Positions 51,216-60,393 are shown, counted from the stretch's first letter. The stretch is 64,000 nucleotides of DNA from Fimbriimonadaceae bacterium (GCA_019638675.1 JAHBTE010000001.1:2140605-2204604); one strand, 5' to 3'. Made by a program: numbers and translations. Notes: a model not told the origin generated them from the letters alone.

Positions 51216-52054
51216 CCGTTGCGGCCGTAAGTTGGGAAGTCAGAATGGCTTCATCACTCAACGAATACCTTGACCATGCTACTTTGTTGGTTGAGGAGGC
51301 AGTTTCGCGTGGAGCGGCGCTCGTGGTGTTGCCTGAATCTATCGACCTTGAGCGGATGGCTTACCATGGTTTCGTTCCCGCCCCCGAGGTGCCTGGCGTG
51401 CTCGTCCCTGACTATCCCAAAGTTCAGGAGCATTTTCAACAACTGGCAGATCATCACATCGTTACGATCGTTGCTGGAGCGCACTTACGAGAAGTCAACG
51501 GGGTTGTGATCAATTCGGTTTTAATCTGTTGGCCAGGCGGATTCACGCACCAGGATAAAAATATCCTCACGCAGTGGGAAGTAGCTGAATGGTGTATCAG
51601 TGACGGGCGAGGGCTTAGGGTCACACCGCATATGCCGCTGGGAGCTCTGGTTTGCTACGATTCGGAATTCCCGCCAGCCTGCCAGACTCTATGCGAAGCG
51701 GGTGCCCAAATTATCGCGATCCCAGCTTACAACGAGTACGAAAGAGGGTTCAACCGAGTTCGGCGAAGCGCGTTTGCCCGTGCCATTGAAAACCAAGTTT
51801 TTGTGGTTCACTCAGCTTTGGTTGGTTCACTAGGATACGAACCAGTCAAACAAACCTATGGCTCGTCAGCGATTATCTGCCCTCATGTCTCACCATTCCC
51901 GGAGACAGGAATTTTGGCAGAAACTCCTCTTAACCAGGAAGCGATAGTCGTTGCAGAACTAGAACTAAATCTGATCGAATTCGCACGAAACAACGATGAT
52001 GTTCGAAACTGGCATGATCGCCACAAGGGCGACTGGCGAATTCTCCCGAACTGA
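51203..52054 (+). CDS. Carbon-nitrogen hydrolase (nitrilase superfamily)
   Basis: The 283-residue protein has the nitrilase triad: Glu in VVLPESIDLE (about 46), Lys in HQDKNILTQW and Cys in GALVCYDSEFP (about 151). It cleaves an amide or nitrile in an unknown substrate. It follows the GNAT gene with a 13 bp overlap, the split form of a common GNAT-nitrilase fusion, so the two may act in one complex. There is no signal peptide. Confidence 0.88.
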   Translation: MDSITVAAVSWEVRMASSLNEYLDHATLLVEEAVSRGAALVVLPESIDLERMAYHGFVPAPEVPGVLVPDYPKVQEHFQQLADHHIVTIVAGAHLREVNGVVINSVLICWPGGFTHQDKNILTQWEVAEWCISDGRGLRVTPHMPLGALVCYDSEFPPACQTLCEAGAQIIAIPAYNEYERGFNRVRRSAFARAIENQVFVVHSALVGSLGYEPVKQTYGSSAIICPHVSPFPETGILAETPLNQEAIVVAELELNLIEFARNNDDVRNWHDRHKGDWRILPN

Positions 52055-52095
52055 GTATTTGCAACCCACCTGTAGAATCCAGAGTCATAGAAAGT

Positions 52096-52269
52096 ATGGC
52101 TGGGATCGCAAAACTCATCAAAACCATCATGATGCTCGCCGCATTGGTGACATCTATCGAAACCTTAGTCCGAATTGTAAGATTTGCTTGGTCACTGATC
52201 CTCAAACTCAGCGATTTGCTCCGCAGACGGGCGATGGCAGGTCAAATGCGAATGAGATTTACCGGCTAG
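52096..52269 (+). CDS. Small hydrophobic protein candidate
   Basis: A 57-residue frame starts at ATG 52096 (MAGIAKLIKTIMMLAALVTS). It has one amphipathic or membrane-spanning segment (about 8-39) and a basic end (LLRRRAMAGQMRMRF). It fills the gap between the nitrilase and L,D-transpeptidase genes and overlaps the latter by 11 bp tail to tail. The composition is protein-like, but there is no homology evidence, so it may be chance. Confidence 0.4.
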   Translation: MAGIAKLIKTIMMLAALVTSIETLVRIVRFAWSLILKLSDLLRRRAMAGQMRMRFTG

Positions 52270-53059
52270 CGTCGAGCTTTGGTGCTACGAGAGCCTGAAC
52301 CTTCTCTGACCAACCGCGACGAATTTCAACTTCACTGCCAAGATTCACCCATTCAAAAAAGAACTTTGCGGCGTTTTGCCCGGTGAGGGGCATACGAATG
52401 CAGCCGTGTGAAGCCGGATAGTTGGGCACGCTGGATGACCCGTGGATAAAGTAGTTCCCCTGAAACTGAACAGAGAACGGCATTGGGGCATCCTCGTAAA
52501 GACTTGAAGTGCGGTACTTACTCTTTTCTGGCCCCGCTTTGTAACTACCCGTCGGTGTTGACATTCCCTTTTTGCCAGAACTGATCTTCGTATCGATAAT
52601 CAGTCGATCACCCTGAAATCCTCGAAGTCGTTGAGAAGTAAGGTCAATTTCTACCCAGTGTTTGCCAACTGTTACGTAGGTTTCGTAGTGACCGCTGTTG
52701 AGCACATATTCATCCAGTTCATCGTTGAACTTGGTGGTGATTCCAGTTCCTGAAAGGTCATTAATATTGACAAGCAACGTTCCGTCGAACAGCGTTCGGA
52801 TACTGGATTTCTTAAGTGTTTTTTCTCCAATCGCTAACGACTGCTTTTTGGTATCCCAATCGGTAGCAACATTGAGGGCGTCTTCTAGTTCAATCACTGG
52901 AACGTAAATCGCACCTTTATCGCTCGCAAAAGTTACTCCGTCAAGAGTGAACTCGCTTGGCATGAGTACAGTTGGCCCGCGCTGAGCTAGAGCTAAACCC
53001 GAGATACATGCCGCAACTAAAAGCGCACTTATTCTCACCATGCTTAATATCGTTGGCAT
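52259..53059 (-). CDS. L,D-transpeptidase (YkuD) with signal peptide
   Basis: The 266-residue exported protein has a signal peptide (VRISALLVAACISGLALAQ). A copper amine oxidase-like N-domain (about 30-110) contains TLDGVTFASDKGAIYVPV and SLAIGEKTLKK. The YkuD domain has the active-site run HGSSSVPNYPASHGCIRMP, with Cys220. It makes 3-3 cross-links in peptidoglycan or attaches proteins to it. The start may be ATG 53041 (MVRISALL), six codons inside. It is not operonic with the DUF4230 gene, 34 bp upstream. Confidence 0.88.
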   Translation of the reverse strand: MPTILSMVRISALLVAACISGLALAQRGPTVLMPSEFTLDGVTFASDKGAIYVPVIELEDALNVATDWDTKKQSLAIGEKTLKKSSIRTLFDGTLLVNINDLSGTGITTKFNDELDEYVLNSGHYETYVTVGKHWVEIDLTSQRLRGFQGDRLIIDTKISSGKKGMSTPTGSYKAGPEKSKYRTSSLYEDAPMPFSVQFQGNYFIHGSSSVPNYPASHGCIRMPLTGQNAAKFFFEWVNLGSEVEIRRGWSEKVQALVAPKLDASR

Positions 53060-53093
53060 TTGAACGTAAAACTCTCCCCTAAAGTGTTAAAAA

Positions 53094-53717
53094 TCAGTCA
53101 AGAAACCGAATTTCAACTGAGTTTACGCCTGCGCTTTTGAACAAATCAACGACTTGGTCTTTTGCCTCACTTTTGGCTTGGCTAAGAATGCCTGCCTTGA
53201 GACTCGCTGCCTCAAACCGATTTGCGCCTTCTCGACGTGCCTTCAGGCCAAGGTTTCTGTCGTCCCAGCCAATCGCTCGTTTTTGCGAATGAAGCTGTGC
53301 ATCCACGTTTGCCGGATAAATTTTTGGCTGTGGAAGAGTTACAACGACTTTGTCTGCCGACTGGATGATGGAAGCTTGACTCATATCAATTCCTGCTTCA
53401 ACTGAACCTGTAACCGTTACCAAAGCTTCGTTTTTGGTTGCCGCTTCAACTGCTCCAGATACGAAGTTACTGAGCATCGGCACACCCTGAGTCCACTCAG
53501 CGGCGTCTCGATGACTTTCCATCGTCATGACGGTTTGGTATTTGTGTTCAACTAAATGCAGTTCGCCAAGTGACCGTACTTGCTGTAGGACAACTGGTGC
53601 CGGCGTGATGGTTTTAGTGGATTGCCCGATTCGCCCAAGGGAAAACCCAACAGCCAGCACGCTGAGGACTGCAAGCCAGGGGAGAAAACGAAAGCCGCGT
53701 CGCTGCTTCATGTTCAT
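53094..53717 (-). CDS. DUF4230 membrane-anchored protein
   Basis: The 207-residue protein has a basic N-terminus with one membrane helix (about 12-32, FLPWLAVLSVLAVGFSLG). The DUF4230 core follows, with LGELHLVEHKYQTVMTM, VTGSVEAGIDMSQASI and VVTLPQPKIYPANVD. It has no known enzymatic role. ATG 53717 is chosen, but the frame could start at TTG 53726. A Gln- and Ala-rich end is present. It lies between the S9 peptidase and the L,D-transpeptidase genes on the same strand. Confidence 0.85.
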   Translation of the reverse strand: MNMKQRRGFRFLPWLAVLSVLAVGFSLGRIGQSTKTITPAPVVLQQVRSLGELHLVEHKYQTVMTMESHRDAAEWTQGVPMLSNFVSGAVEAATKNEALVTVTGSVEAGIDMSQASIIQSADKVVVTLPQPKIYPANVDAQLHSQKRAIGWDDRNLGLKARREGANRFEAASLKAGILSQAKSEAKDQVVDLFKSAGVNSVEIRFLD

Positions 53718-53758
53718 GTAAGACAACGACGCGGCGTGATGCGTTCCCTGGCCCTGCC

Positions 53759-56119
53759 TTACGGCATTGGTCGGTCAGATTCCCAATGCTTGAGAATAAA
53801 TGCCAAATAGATGGCGTGGCGATCTCTTGTGTTCATGTCACCACCCATACCGTGGCCCCCAGTTGGATCAAGAGCCAGCTCTACGAGTGGCCCTTTCCCT
53901 GCTTGCAGGAGCTTTCGATAAACGTGGATAGTGTCTTGGAATAACACGTTTGTATCCTCAATCCCATGGAGAAGCAAGAGTGGATGGGTTAGATTTTTAG
54001 CGAGGTGAGTCAGGCTGAACTTATCCATTTCCTCTGGCTTATTCTTAGGAGTATTGAAAATTACACCACCTGTGTACCAGTTGTTGTAGTTTTGCCACTC
54101 AGTTGGGCCGGCCCCTGCGATTCCGAGAGTCACCCATCCTGGTTGCGTGTACATGGTGTACTGAGTCTGGAATCCTCCAAAGGACCATCCGTTAAGGCCA
54201 ACCTTGTTCCGGTCTACCATGCCTTTTGCATCGTAGTATTTGATGAGATCGACAATATCTTCTGCTTGCGGCTTCCCAACTTGCTCCCAGTTCGCTCCTC
54301 CGAATTCCGCGCTATATCCACTTTGACCACGAGGATCAATAGTGACCGTGATATACCCAAGCACATCTGTCAGATACTGCGCGAACATATAGTTAGTTGA
54401 ACCAAACGAGCCGTCAACAACCGATTTGTCAATACCAAGCGGACCACCATAAACGTAAATGAACAGCGGGCGTTTTTCACCTGGCTTCAAATCCTTAGGA
54501 AGCATTTGAAATGCGTGAATTTCCTGGTTGTTGCGATTCTTGAAAGTCACCAACTCTGGCTGGTACTGTGCAACCTTCCAAAACTCTTCCGATCTGTGCG
54601 AATCAGTTACCTTTGTTTCCGTCTTTCCATCGTTGATAACCATTTCGCGCAGGTCTTTCCATGAACTAAAGATCGCAGCAAACTTATCAGATTTCTCAGC
54701 AAAGTTCGGGAAAGCCATTACCCCCTGACCCTTTGAAAGTCGTTCCATCGAGCCATTGTCAACGTTCACTCTGTAGAAGTCGTATCGGGATAAATCCTCT
54801 TTACTGCTACGGACGAGTAAGTTCTTTCCGTCGGCTGCAAGTTGTAACGGATACACCTCAAAGTTGCCGAGGGTGATCTGGCGTTCGCCTCCTTTACCAT
54901 CCAGTAAGTGAGCTTGGCGCCACCCTGATTTATCCAGCAATGCGATTACCGACTTATCGTCGCCAGCATAAAACGGGTTCGCTAAACCGGGGGTACCGTG
55001 TTCTCCTTTGCTGGTACCTTCGTATATCGTGTCTATCTTTTTGCTGGTGAGATTGGCTTCCAGAACTTTGAACTCTCTAGCATCTCGTTTCCAGGTTGCA
55101 AATACAAACCTATCTCCATCTTTTGACCAAGGGTCACTGTTGATGGAAGTCTGTTGCCACTCTTCTCCGCCCTTCCAGTTCCAGATTTCTAGGGGTTCGT
55201 TTTCCTTGCTTTTATCGCCGATGGTTTCTTCTCGAATATCAACAAGATAGATGTACGTTTCGCCTGAGAAATCATCATCAGCGACGCCGCGTGACGTTTT
55301 CATTACTTTCGCAAATCGCTCGCGGTAGGTGATGTAATCTACTTGCCGTTCTGGCGGACCCGCTTTGAACGCATATAGAAGCATCTTGTCGCCCTGCGGT
55401 GAGATGCTAAAACCTCCAAAATTCTTACCATCTTTCAGAATAGGGGTGACTTGTACAACGAGGGGACTATCGAATCTCATCCGGTAGACGGCTCCGCCTC
55501 GCTGGAACACAAATCCCTTGTCGTCTGGGAGATACTCAATATTAGATTCAGAATCGGATGTATCGGTTAGTCGAGTTGGTTCTTTGTCGCCAACCTTCCA
55601 GCGATAGATATCGCCTTTGTAGTTCATCAGGAACTCATTCGATTTGTTCGCCCAGCTAATTGAGCCAACTCCGCCGTAGTTCTTGCGTGGAGTTTTATCC
55701 TTCTTTTGCTCTTCTTCGTAGTTTTGAACAGCGTCTCGATACTCCTGATCCGACAGCTTTTCCCACTTTTCCCAACGCTCTTGTTCTTCGTTGTATTGTT
55801 TAACCGCATCTTTGATGTCGCCATCAAACTTCATAAATAGATCTGGCGATGTAATTCGTGTGGATTTCCCTGTTTTGGAATCAAATAGCCACAAGTCAGA
55901 CCCCTGATCCTTATATGTGTTCCAGGCGTACGCAAGGTAACGATCATCGGGCGACCAACCCATGATTCGGGCGGTTTTGCCGAGCAAAGACCTTCGCGGG
56001 AATAGATCATCAAACTTAAGGTTCTTTTCCCGAGAGGTTGCCCTTTCAAGACCAGTATCAGCAATGCTGAATGCCGCTAGGCTGACGATAGCAAGAATGG
56101 AGTACCACTTCAAACGCAT
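53759..56119 (-). CDS. Prolyl-oligopeptidase-family peptidase (S9), exported
   Basis: The 786-residue protein has a signal peptide (LKWYSILAIVSLAAFSIA). A beta-propeller follows (about 45-520), with DDRYLAYAWNTYKD and many strands. The alpha/beta hydrolase domain (about 545-786) has the nucleophile Ser646 in GWSFGGF, Asp722 in GIEDTNVL and His756 in GGHGMGGD. It is DPP-like (dipeptidyl-peptidase IV group). It should cleave short peptides in the periplasm. TATGAT 6 nt before ATG suggests a leaderless mRNA. Confidence 0.9.
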   Translation of the reverse strand: MRLKWYSILAIVSLAAFSIADTGLERATSREKNLKFDDLFPRRSLLGKTARIMGWSPDDRYLAYAWNTYKDQGSDLWLFDSKTGKSTRITSPDLFMKFDGDIKDAVKQYNEEQERWEKWEKLSDQEYRDAVQNYEEEQKKDKTPRKNYGGVGSISWANKSNEFLMNYKGDIYRWKVGDKEPTRLTDTSDSESNIEYLPDDKGFVFQRGGAVYRMRFDSPLVVQVTPILKDGKNFGGFSISPQGDKMLLYAFKAGPPERQVDYITYRERFAKVMKTSRGVADDDFSGETYIYLVDIREETIGDKSKENEPLEIWNWKGGEEWQQTSINSDPWSKDGDRFVFATWKRDAREFKVLEANLTSKKIDTIYEGTSKGEHGTPGLANPFYAGDDKSVIALLDKSGWRQAHLLDGKGGERQITLGNFEVYPLQLAADGKNLLVRSSKEDLSRYDFYRVNVDNGSMERLSKGQGVMAFPNFAEKSDKFAAIFSSWKDLREMVINDGKTETKVTDSHRSEEFWKVAQYQPELVTFKNRNNQEIHAFQMLPKDLKPGEKRPLFIYVYGGPLGIDKSVVDGSFGSTNYMFAQYLTDVLGYITVTIDPRGQSGYSAEFGGANWEQVGKPQAEDIVDLIKYYDAKGMVDRNKVGLNGWSFGGFQTQYTMYTQPGWVTLGIAGAGPTEWQNYNNWYTGGVIFNTPKNKPEEMDKFSLTHLAKNLTHPLLLLHGIEDTNVLFQDTIHVYRKLLQAGKGPLVELALDPTGGHGMGGDMNTRDRHAIYLAFILKHWESDRPMP

Positions 56120-56125
56120 GAAACG

Positions 56126-56131
56126 ATCATA
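56126..56131 (-). promoter_or_regulatory. -10 box TATGAT for the S9 peptidase gene
   Basis: TATGAT on the minus strand ends 6 nt before ATG 56119. No Shine-Dalgarno sequence is seen. Confidence 0.5.
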
Positions 56132-56151
56132 CGCAGAAAACTACTGATTTG

Positions 56152-56679
56152 TCACCCTCGTTTTGAAGTGAGATCAATTTCAAAGCTAACAGTTGATCCG
56201 ATGCGGATCCAGTCAGTGACATACGGAAGGTCATCAATCATCGCAAAAACCCGGTTGTTTGTAGCGAACATTTCGGCACACAGATATTGGATTTTTCGTT
56301 CGATGACCCCTTCAATCAGCCGATTGAGCAACTTCCGCCCAACCCCTTGCCTCTGAAAACAGTCGGCAACTATGAGCCCGAAGTCGGCGGCTTCAGGCCG
56401 ATCTTTGTATCGAATTGCGCGCGCTACCCCGATAAGTAAGTCGCCATGAAAAGCGACGACGGCCAAGTGGTTTTGATTGTCGCATTCAGTGAGGTATTCG
56501 AGTTCCGCTCGCGTAAACCGCGGCTTAGCTCCCATAAACCGGTTGTAGATTGTTTGAGGAGAGCACTCTTCTAGGCCGATAACGAAAGCCAACTTATCGT
56601 CTGGGCGCACTAGCCTGAGAATGACCTCTCGACCATCTGGAGTTTTGTATTTCTCTTTATAGTTTTCATCCAGAGTCAT
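56152..56679 (-). CDS. GNAT acetyltransferase
   Basis: The 175-residue protein has the GNAT core with ADFGLIVADCFQRQGVGRKLLNRLIE (acetyl-CoA loop QRQGVGRK). The N-terminal VILRLVRPDDKLAFVIGLEE is like that of protein acetyltransferases of the Pat/AcuA type. It would acetylate lysines or small amines. It is the only domain present, so the regulatory acyl-CoA synthetase-like part of Pat is absent. TAAAAT lies 7 nt before ATG. Confidence 0.82.
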   Translation of the reverse strand: MTLDENYKEKYKTPDGREVILRLVRPDDKLAFVIGLEECSPQTIYNRFMGAKPRFTRAELEYLTECDNQNHLAVVAFHGDLLIGVARAIRYKDRPEAADFGLIVADCFQRQGVGRKLLNRLIEGVIERKIQYLCAEMFATNNRVFAMIDDLPYVTDWIRIGSTVSFEIDLTSKRG

Positions 56680-56686
56680 GATCTCA

Positions 56687-56692
56687 ATTTTA
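56687..56692 (-). promoter_or_regulatory. -10 box TAAAAT for the GNAT gene
   Basis: TAAAAT on the minus strand ends 7 nt before ATG 56679. It suggests a leaderless transcript. Confidence 0.5.
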
Positions 56693-56718
56693 AGACGTTC
56701 TGATGCGCGTGGAAAAGG

Positions 56719-58047
56719 TTACTTCCAATTGAATTCCACGGCTGTACCAATTCGTTTTTCCTGGTAGGTGCCATCTTTTACAACATGATTGCCGCGGAGG
56801 AAAACGTGCTCAATCGAACCCTGAACTTGCTTGCCGTGGTAAGGAGTCCAGCCACATTTACTCTGAACCCACGAGTTGAGAATTGTCCACTGCTTATTCA
56901 TGTCAACAAGAACAAAATCCGCATCAAACCCAGGCTTAACAACTCCCTTGTTCTTAATTCCGTAGAGATCAGCCGGACGCTCCATCAGCATCTTCACTAC
57001 AGTTTCAATCTTGATTTGGCTCTTGTTTGCCCAATCCAGCATGATTGGTAACAAAGTTTGAACGCCGGGCATTCCACTGGGAGATTTCGGATAAGGGTTA
57101 GCCTTTTCAAACAATGTATGCGGAGCATGGTCGCTTCCGAATACGTCGAACAAACCATCTTTTACCGCCTGCCAGATCGCCTGCCGATGTTCCTCGCTTC
57201 GTACGGGTGGGTTCATCTGAACAAGAGTCCCAAGCGTTTCGTAGGCTTCACTATTCAAGGTGATATGGTGGGGCGTAGCTTCGCAGGTGATATTGATCCC
57301 GTTCGCTTTTGCTTCAGCAAGAAGCGGTAGTTCTTCCATGCTTGAAATATGGAGGATGTGCACCGCCCGCCCAGTTTCGGCGGATAATTTAATCATCCGT
57401 TTGGTGCTAATTACCGCCGCTTCAGCATCACGAATTTTCCAATGCTCGCTAACATGCGGGTGATCGCCAAATAATCCTTTCCTTTCTCTGAGTCTCGCTT
57501 CGTCTTCCGAGTGAACCGCCATTGGTCGCTTGCCGTGCTGCATCACCTTGCGCTGATGCTCCTCAACATCCACGAGCAAGTCTCCGGTGGAACTCCCAGC
57601 AAACATTTTTATTCCTGGCGTTCCCGGAAGCATTTCGAGTTCAAAGAGATTATCTAGGTTCGTCGTCGCCGCACCAACAAAGAATGAATAATCACAGGAA
57701 GCTCGCCCATTCGCTCGATTCAACTTATCTTGAAGTGCCTCAGCAGTAACCGTTGAAGGGTTCGTATTCGGCATTTCGAAAATCGTAGTTACACCGCCGC
57801 AAATTGCCGACCGAGTGCCTGATTTCAGGTCTTCTTTCTGTTCTAAGCCTGGTTCTCGGAAGTGAACCTGCGTGTCAATCGCGCCGGGCAGAATATGAAG
57901 TCCCGTAGCATCAAGAACAGTTCCGGCAGGGGCATCTTTCAGGTTATCAACCGCATAGATTTGCTCTCCGAGAATTCCAACGTCAACACGTTGTTGGCCC
58001 AAAGAACTGACCACGGTTCCCCCTTTAATAATCGTATCAAACTGCAC
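56719..58047 (-). CDS. pyrC: Dihydroorotase, Gln-variant type
   Basis: The 442-residue amidohydrolase has DTQVHFREPGLEQKED (58-73), PGIKMFAGSSTGDLL, AVHSEDEARL, ILHISSMEELPL and the metal Asp in GSDHAPH. In most dihydroorotases the first motif is DxHxH. Here the first histidine is Gln60, a variant I recall from Bacteroidetes-type PyrC. It makes dihydroorotate in pyrimidine synthesis, with hydantoinase or allantoinase activity as the alternative. The start is GTG. GGAG lies 12 nt before it. Confidence 0.85.
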   Translation of the reverse strand: MQFDTIIKGGTVVSSLGQQRVDVGILGEQIYAVDNLKDAPAGTVLDATGLHILPGAIDTQVHFREPGLEQKEDLKSGTRSAICGGVTTIFEMPNTNPSTVTAEALQDKLNRANGRASCDYSFFVGAATTNLDNLFELEMLPGTPGIKMFAGSSTGDLLVDVEEHQRKVMQHGKRPMAVHSEDEARLRERKGLFGDHPHVSEHWKIRDAEAAVISTKRMIKLSAETGRAVHILHISSMEELPLLAEAKANGINITCEATPHHITLNSEAYETLGTLVQMNPPVRSEEHRQAIWQAVKDGLFDVFGSDHAPHTLFEKANPYPKSPSGMPGVQTLLPIMLDWANKSQIKIETVVKMLMERPADLYGIKNKGVVKPGFDADFVLVDMNKQWTILNSWVQSKCGWTPYHGKQVQGSIEHVFLRGNHVVKDGTYQEKRIGTAVEFNWK

Positions 58048-58100
58048 TGCTCAAGAACTCCACGTCTAATAATCCCCTAAAGTGGTTCATGGCCGGACGG

Positions 58101-58106
58101 TATCAT
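58101..58106 (+). promoter_or_regulatory. -10 box TATCAT for the glycosyltransferase gene
   Basis: TATCAT ends 6 nt before ATG 58113. It suggests a leaderless transcript. Confidence 0.5.
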
Positions 58107-58112
58107 TAGGTA

Positions 58113-58862
58113 ATGACTTCTCCTGGCCCGGTTCCGGATGTTTCCGTCATCGTGCCCGCTTACAACGAAGAGAACACGATTCGCGAAGTCATTGAACGCC
58201 TGCTGGCTCTTCCAATTAGCCTGGAAGTTGTTGTCGTCAATGACGGTAGTACCGATAAAACTGGCGAAATCATTGCCGAATTTGGCGAACGAATCAAGAG
58301 CCTTGCCAACGAGAAACCCGGTGGAAAAGGCAATGCTATCCGCAAAGCCCTTCCCCACTGCATTGGGCATGCAGTGATCGTACAAGACGCTGATCTGGAA
58401 TACCGCCCTGAAGAGATTCCGCTTTTGATTGAGCCAATCACCCAGGGCAAAGTCAACGTAGTTTATGGCACGAGGTTCTTAAACGGATTGCATCCTCAAA
58501 TGGCGTTGCCCAACAAGATAGTAAATCTACTTCTGCGGTTGGCGGTTAAAGTTCTGTTTGGGCGCAAACTCACCGATGAAGCCACTTGCTATAAAGCGTT
58601 TCGTCGTGATTTGCTGGTTCGCATGAACCTAGATTGCCAGAGGTTTGAATTCTGTCCAGAGGTCACGGCAAAAGCAATTCGGATGGAAGAAGAAATCCAA
58701 GAGTTGCCCATAACCTATGTCCCTCGGAACAAAGAAGCGGGTAAGAAAATCCGTTGGACAGATGCACCTGAGGCGTTTTTGACTTTGTTTAAGTACCGGG
58801 GTTGGAAAGAAAAGTCGGCCCAAACGTCGCCGAGCGAATCTTCCGCCGACTCGCAATCTTAA
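58113..58862 (+). CDS. Family 2 glycosyltransferase (dolichol/polyprenyl-phosphate mannosyltransferase-like)
   Basis: The 249-residue protein has the GT2 start VSVIVPAYNEENTI, VVNDGSTDKTGEI, the DxD-like motif IVQDADLEYRPE and the acceptor region DEATCYKAFRRDLL. It lacks a membrane anchor, so it transfers sugar from a nucleotide sugar to a lipid or other acceptor at the cytoplasmic face, perhaps for surface glycans. The last 74 bp overlap the convergent gene on the other strand. TATCAT 6 nt before ATG supports the start. Confidence 0.88.
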   Translation: MTSPGPVPDVSVIVPAYNEENTIREVIERLLALPISLEVVVVNDGSTDKTGEIIAEFGERIKSLANEKPGGKGNAIRKALPHCIGHAVIVQDADLEYRPEEIPLLIEPITQGKVNVVYGTRFLNGLHPQMALPNKIVNLLLRLAVKVLFGRKLTDEATCYKAFRRDLLVRMNLDCQRFEFCPEVTAKAIRMEEEIQELPITYVPRNKEAGKKIRWTDAPEAFLTLFKYRGWKEKSAQTSPSESSADSQS

Positions 58863-59562
58863 TTGTTACTGGCCCTGTTCCCAAATCTTCGTTCGGCGTG
58901 ACCCATCGCCAGATTCGATAATAGTTGCCGCGCTGGATAATCGGTGGTTCAAACGGCTTTTCAAACTTCTGCGTTAATTCGTTTGAGAGTCGCGTAAATG
59001 TCCACCAAGGAACTTGGTCAAGTTCTGATCTCGTTTTCGCACGCTGACGATGGATCTCAAATGAGCTTGATTCGATCATTCGCCCATTTGATTCAAAAAC
59101 GATCTTTACTTCCTCAATTTCGTCAAGCGTTGGCTTCTGATCATCCCCAAGCCCGAAGACGGTTTTCTTTGGAAAAGCACTCAGAACGATTATGTAAACG
59201 GGTTTACGCCCCAGCCCATTTGTAATTGAGTTCCAACGTGCTTCTAATTCGTTGAGGGGCCAGAGTTCGCGGGCTTCTAGGAATCCGCACCACCGTGACA
59301 TGAGCGGAGGCGAAAGCCGGATCGCCCATTCCACATCTAAATCTCGAACACCTTCGTTCCAAGTTCCCAACACGATCCGATCATCTCGGTAAACCTCTTC
59401 GATCTTTGTGAACTCAGCGGTTGTTGGTGGAAAATCTATCCTGCGTTCCCAGCTATCTTGATCATGACGCATAGCGATCTTGCGCCCGAGTTCAACTTCG
59501 GACGTGATCGGTTCACTCGGAAACGCAGTTGCCGAGGAGAATGCGACGATAAATGGGATCAT
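58789..59562 (-). CDS. Exported protein, unknown
   Basis: The 257-residue protein begins with a short signal peptide (MIPFIVAFSSATAFPSE). The rest is mixed and polar, with a Trp-rich pattern (DLDVEWAIRLSPPLMSRWCG, QVPWWTFTRLSNELTQ) and a beta-rich end (RGNYYRIWRWVTPNEDLG). No family is recognised. The last 25 codons overlap the glycosyltransferase gene by 74 bp, so the two stop regions share bases. It is followed 18 bp upstream by the LmeA-like gene on the same strand. Confidence 0.6.
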   Translation of the reverse strand: MIPFIVAFSSATAFPSEPITSEVELGRKIAMRHDQDSWERRIDFPPTTAEFTKIEEVYRDDRIVLGTWNEGVRDLDVEWAIRLSPPLMSRWCGFLEARELWPLNELEARWNSITNGLGRKPVYIIVLSAFPKKTVFGLGDDQKPTLDEIEEVKIVFESNGRMIESSSFEIHRQRAKTRSELDQVPWWTFTRLSNELTQKFEKPFEPPIIQRGNYYRIWRWVTPNEDLGTGPVTIKIASRRKIRSATFGPTFLSNPGT

Positions 59563-59580
59563 CTCCCGTAATAATCGGTA

Positions 59581-60393
59581 TTACTTTGCTGGTTCGCTAG
59601 TTGGCTTCGTTGGGATTTTTGTCTTGCCAATTGCCTTTAGTTCGCCATTTTTGATGATAACTTTCTCAACATAAACCGCATCGTAAAGCCCCATATCCTT
59701 TTTGAGATCAACCACCGGATTCAAAGTCTTTAACAGCACATCCACCGCCGGGCCATCCGCCCGGAGCCAGTCGAAGAACACTTTTGCATTCTTAAGATAC
59801 AGTTTGGTGCCGTCTTCAATTCCTAAGTCAGCGATCACGGCAAAGTTTGTGTTGACGACCAAGAACTCGCCATAGCCTTCCACCCAAACCGTGCTTCCCT
59901 GTAGCTTAACCGTGCATGTTTTGATTTCTGCAAACTTCTTGACTAGATACTCCGCTAGTTCGGCTTCTCTTATTCGCACCCAACCAGTACCGATTCCACT
60001 TCGGCTGAGTCGAATCTGTTTTTCATTTTTTGCCAAGCCATAGTCGTAGCGGCAACCGGGAATATCTGCTTGTAGCTCCGCACATTTGAGCCGCTTGAGG
60101 GTGAAGTCAGTCAGTCTGAGTTGCAGCATGCCGATCTTGCCACTCGCCCGGCGATCTGGTTCAGTGAAAAGCGGGAGTTCGTTGATCGAAAAGTTGTCGG
60201 CGGAGATTGTGGCGGTATCAAGTTCGCCCCACGCGGCGGCAAGCCCGCTTGGCTGTACTTTAACCTTGACTTCCCCTTGAACATTGTTGAGCTTTGCCCG
60301 GATGTCTTCAGCGGCCCGGTTTTCAAACCGAACTCGCTCTTGGTCGGCGAAAAATATCCCGCCTCCCACCAAAAACATTCCCAGAAGACTCAT
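59581..60393 (-). CDS. LmeA-like phospholipid-binding protein (DUF2993)
   Basis: The protein has 270 residues from ATG 60393. An N-terminal membrane or signal helix (MSLLGMFLVGGGIFFAD) is followed by the DUF2993 fold. This has repeated beta strands with VKVKVQPSGLAAAWGELDT, RIREAELAEYLVKKF and KTLNPVVDLKKDMGLYD. DUF2993 proteins (LmeA in mycobacteria) bind phospholipids in the periplasm. The longer frame back to 60552 overlaps ygfZ, so the shorter form is preferred. TAAGCT 7 nt before ATG agrees. Confidence 0.78.
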   Translation of the reverse strand: MSLLGMFLVGGGIFFADQERVRFENRAAEDIRAKLNNVQGEVKVKVQPSGLAAAWGELDTATISADNFSINELPLFTEPDRRASGKIGMLQLRLTDFTLKRLKCAELQADIPGCRYDYGLAKNEKQIRLSRSGIGTGWVRIREAELAEYLVKKFAEIKTCTVKLQGSTVWVEGYGEFLVVNTNFAVIADLGIEDGTKLYLKNAKVFFDWLRADGPAVDVLLKTLNPVVDLKKDMGLYDAVYVEKVIIKNGELKAIGKTKIPTKPTSEPAK

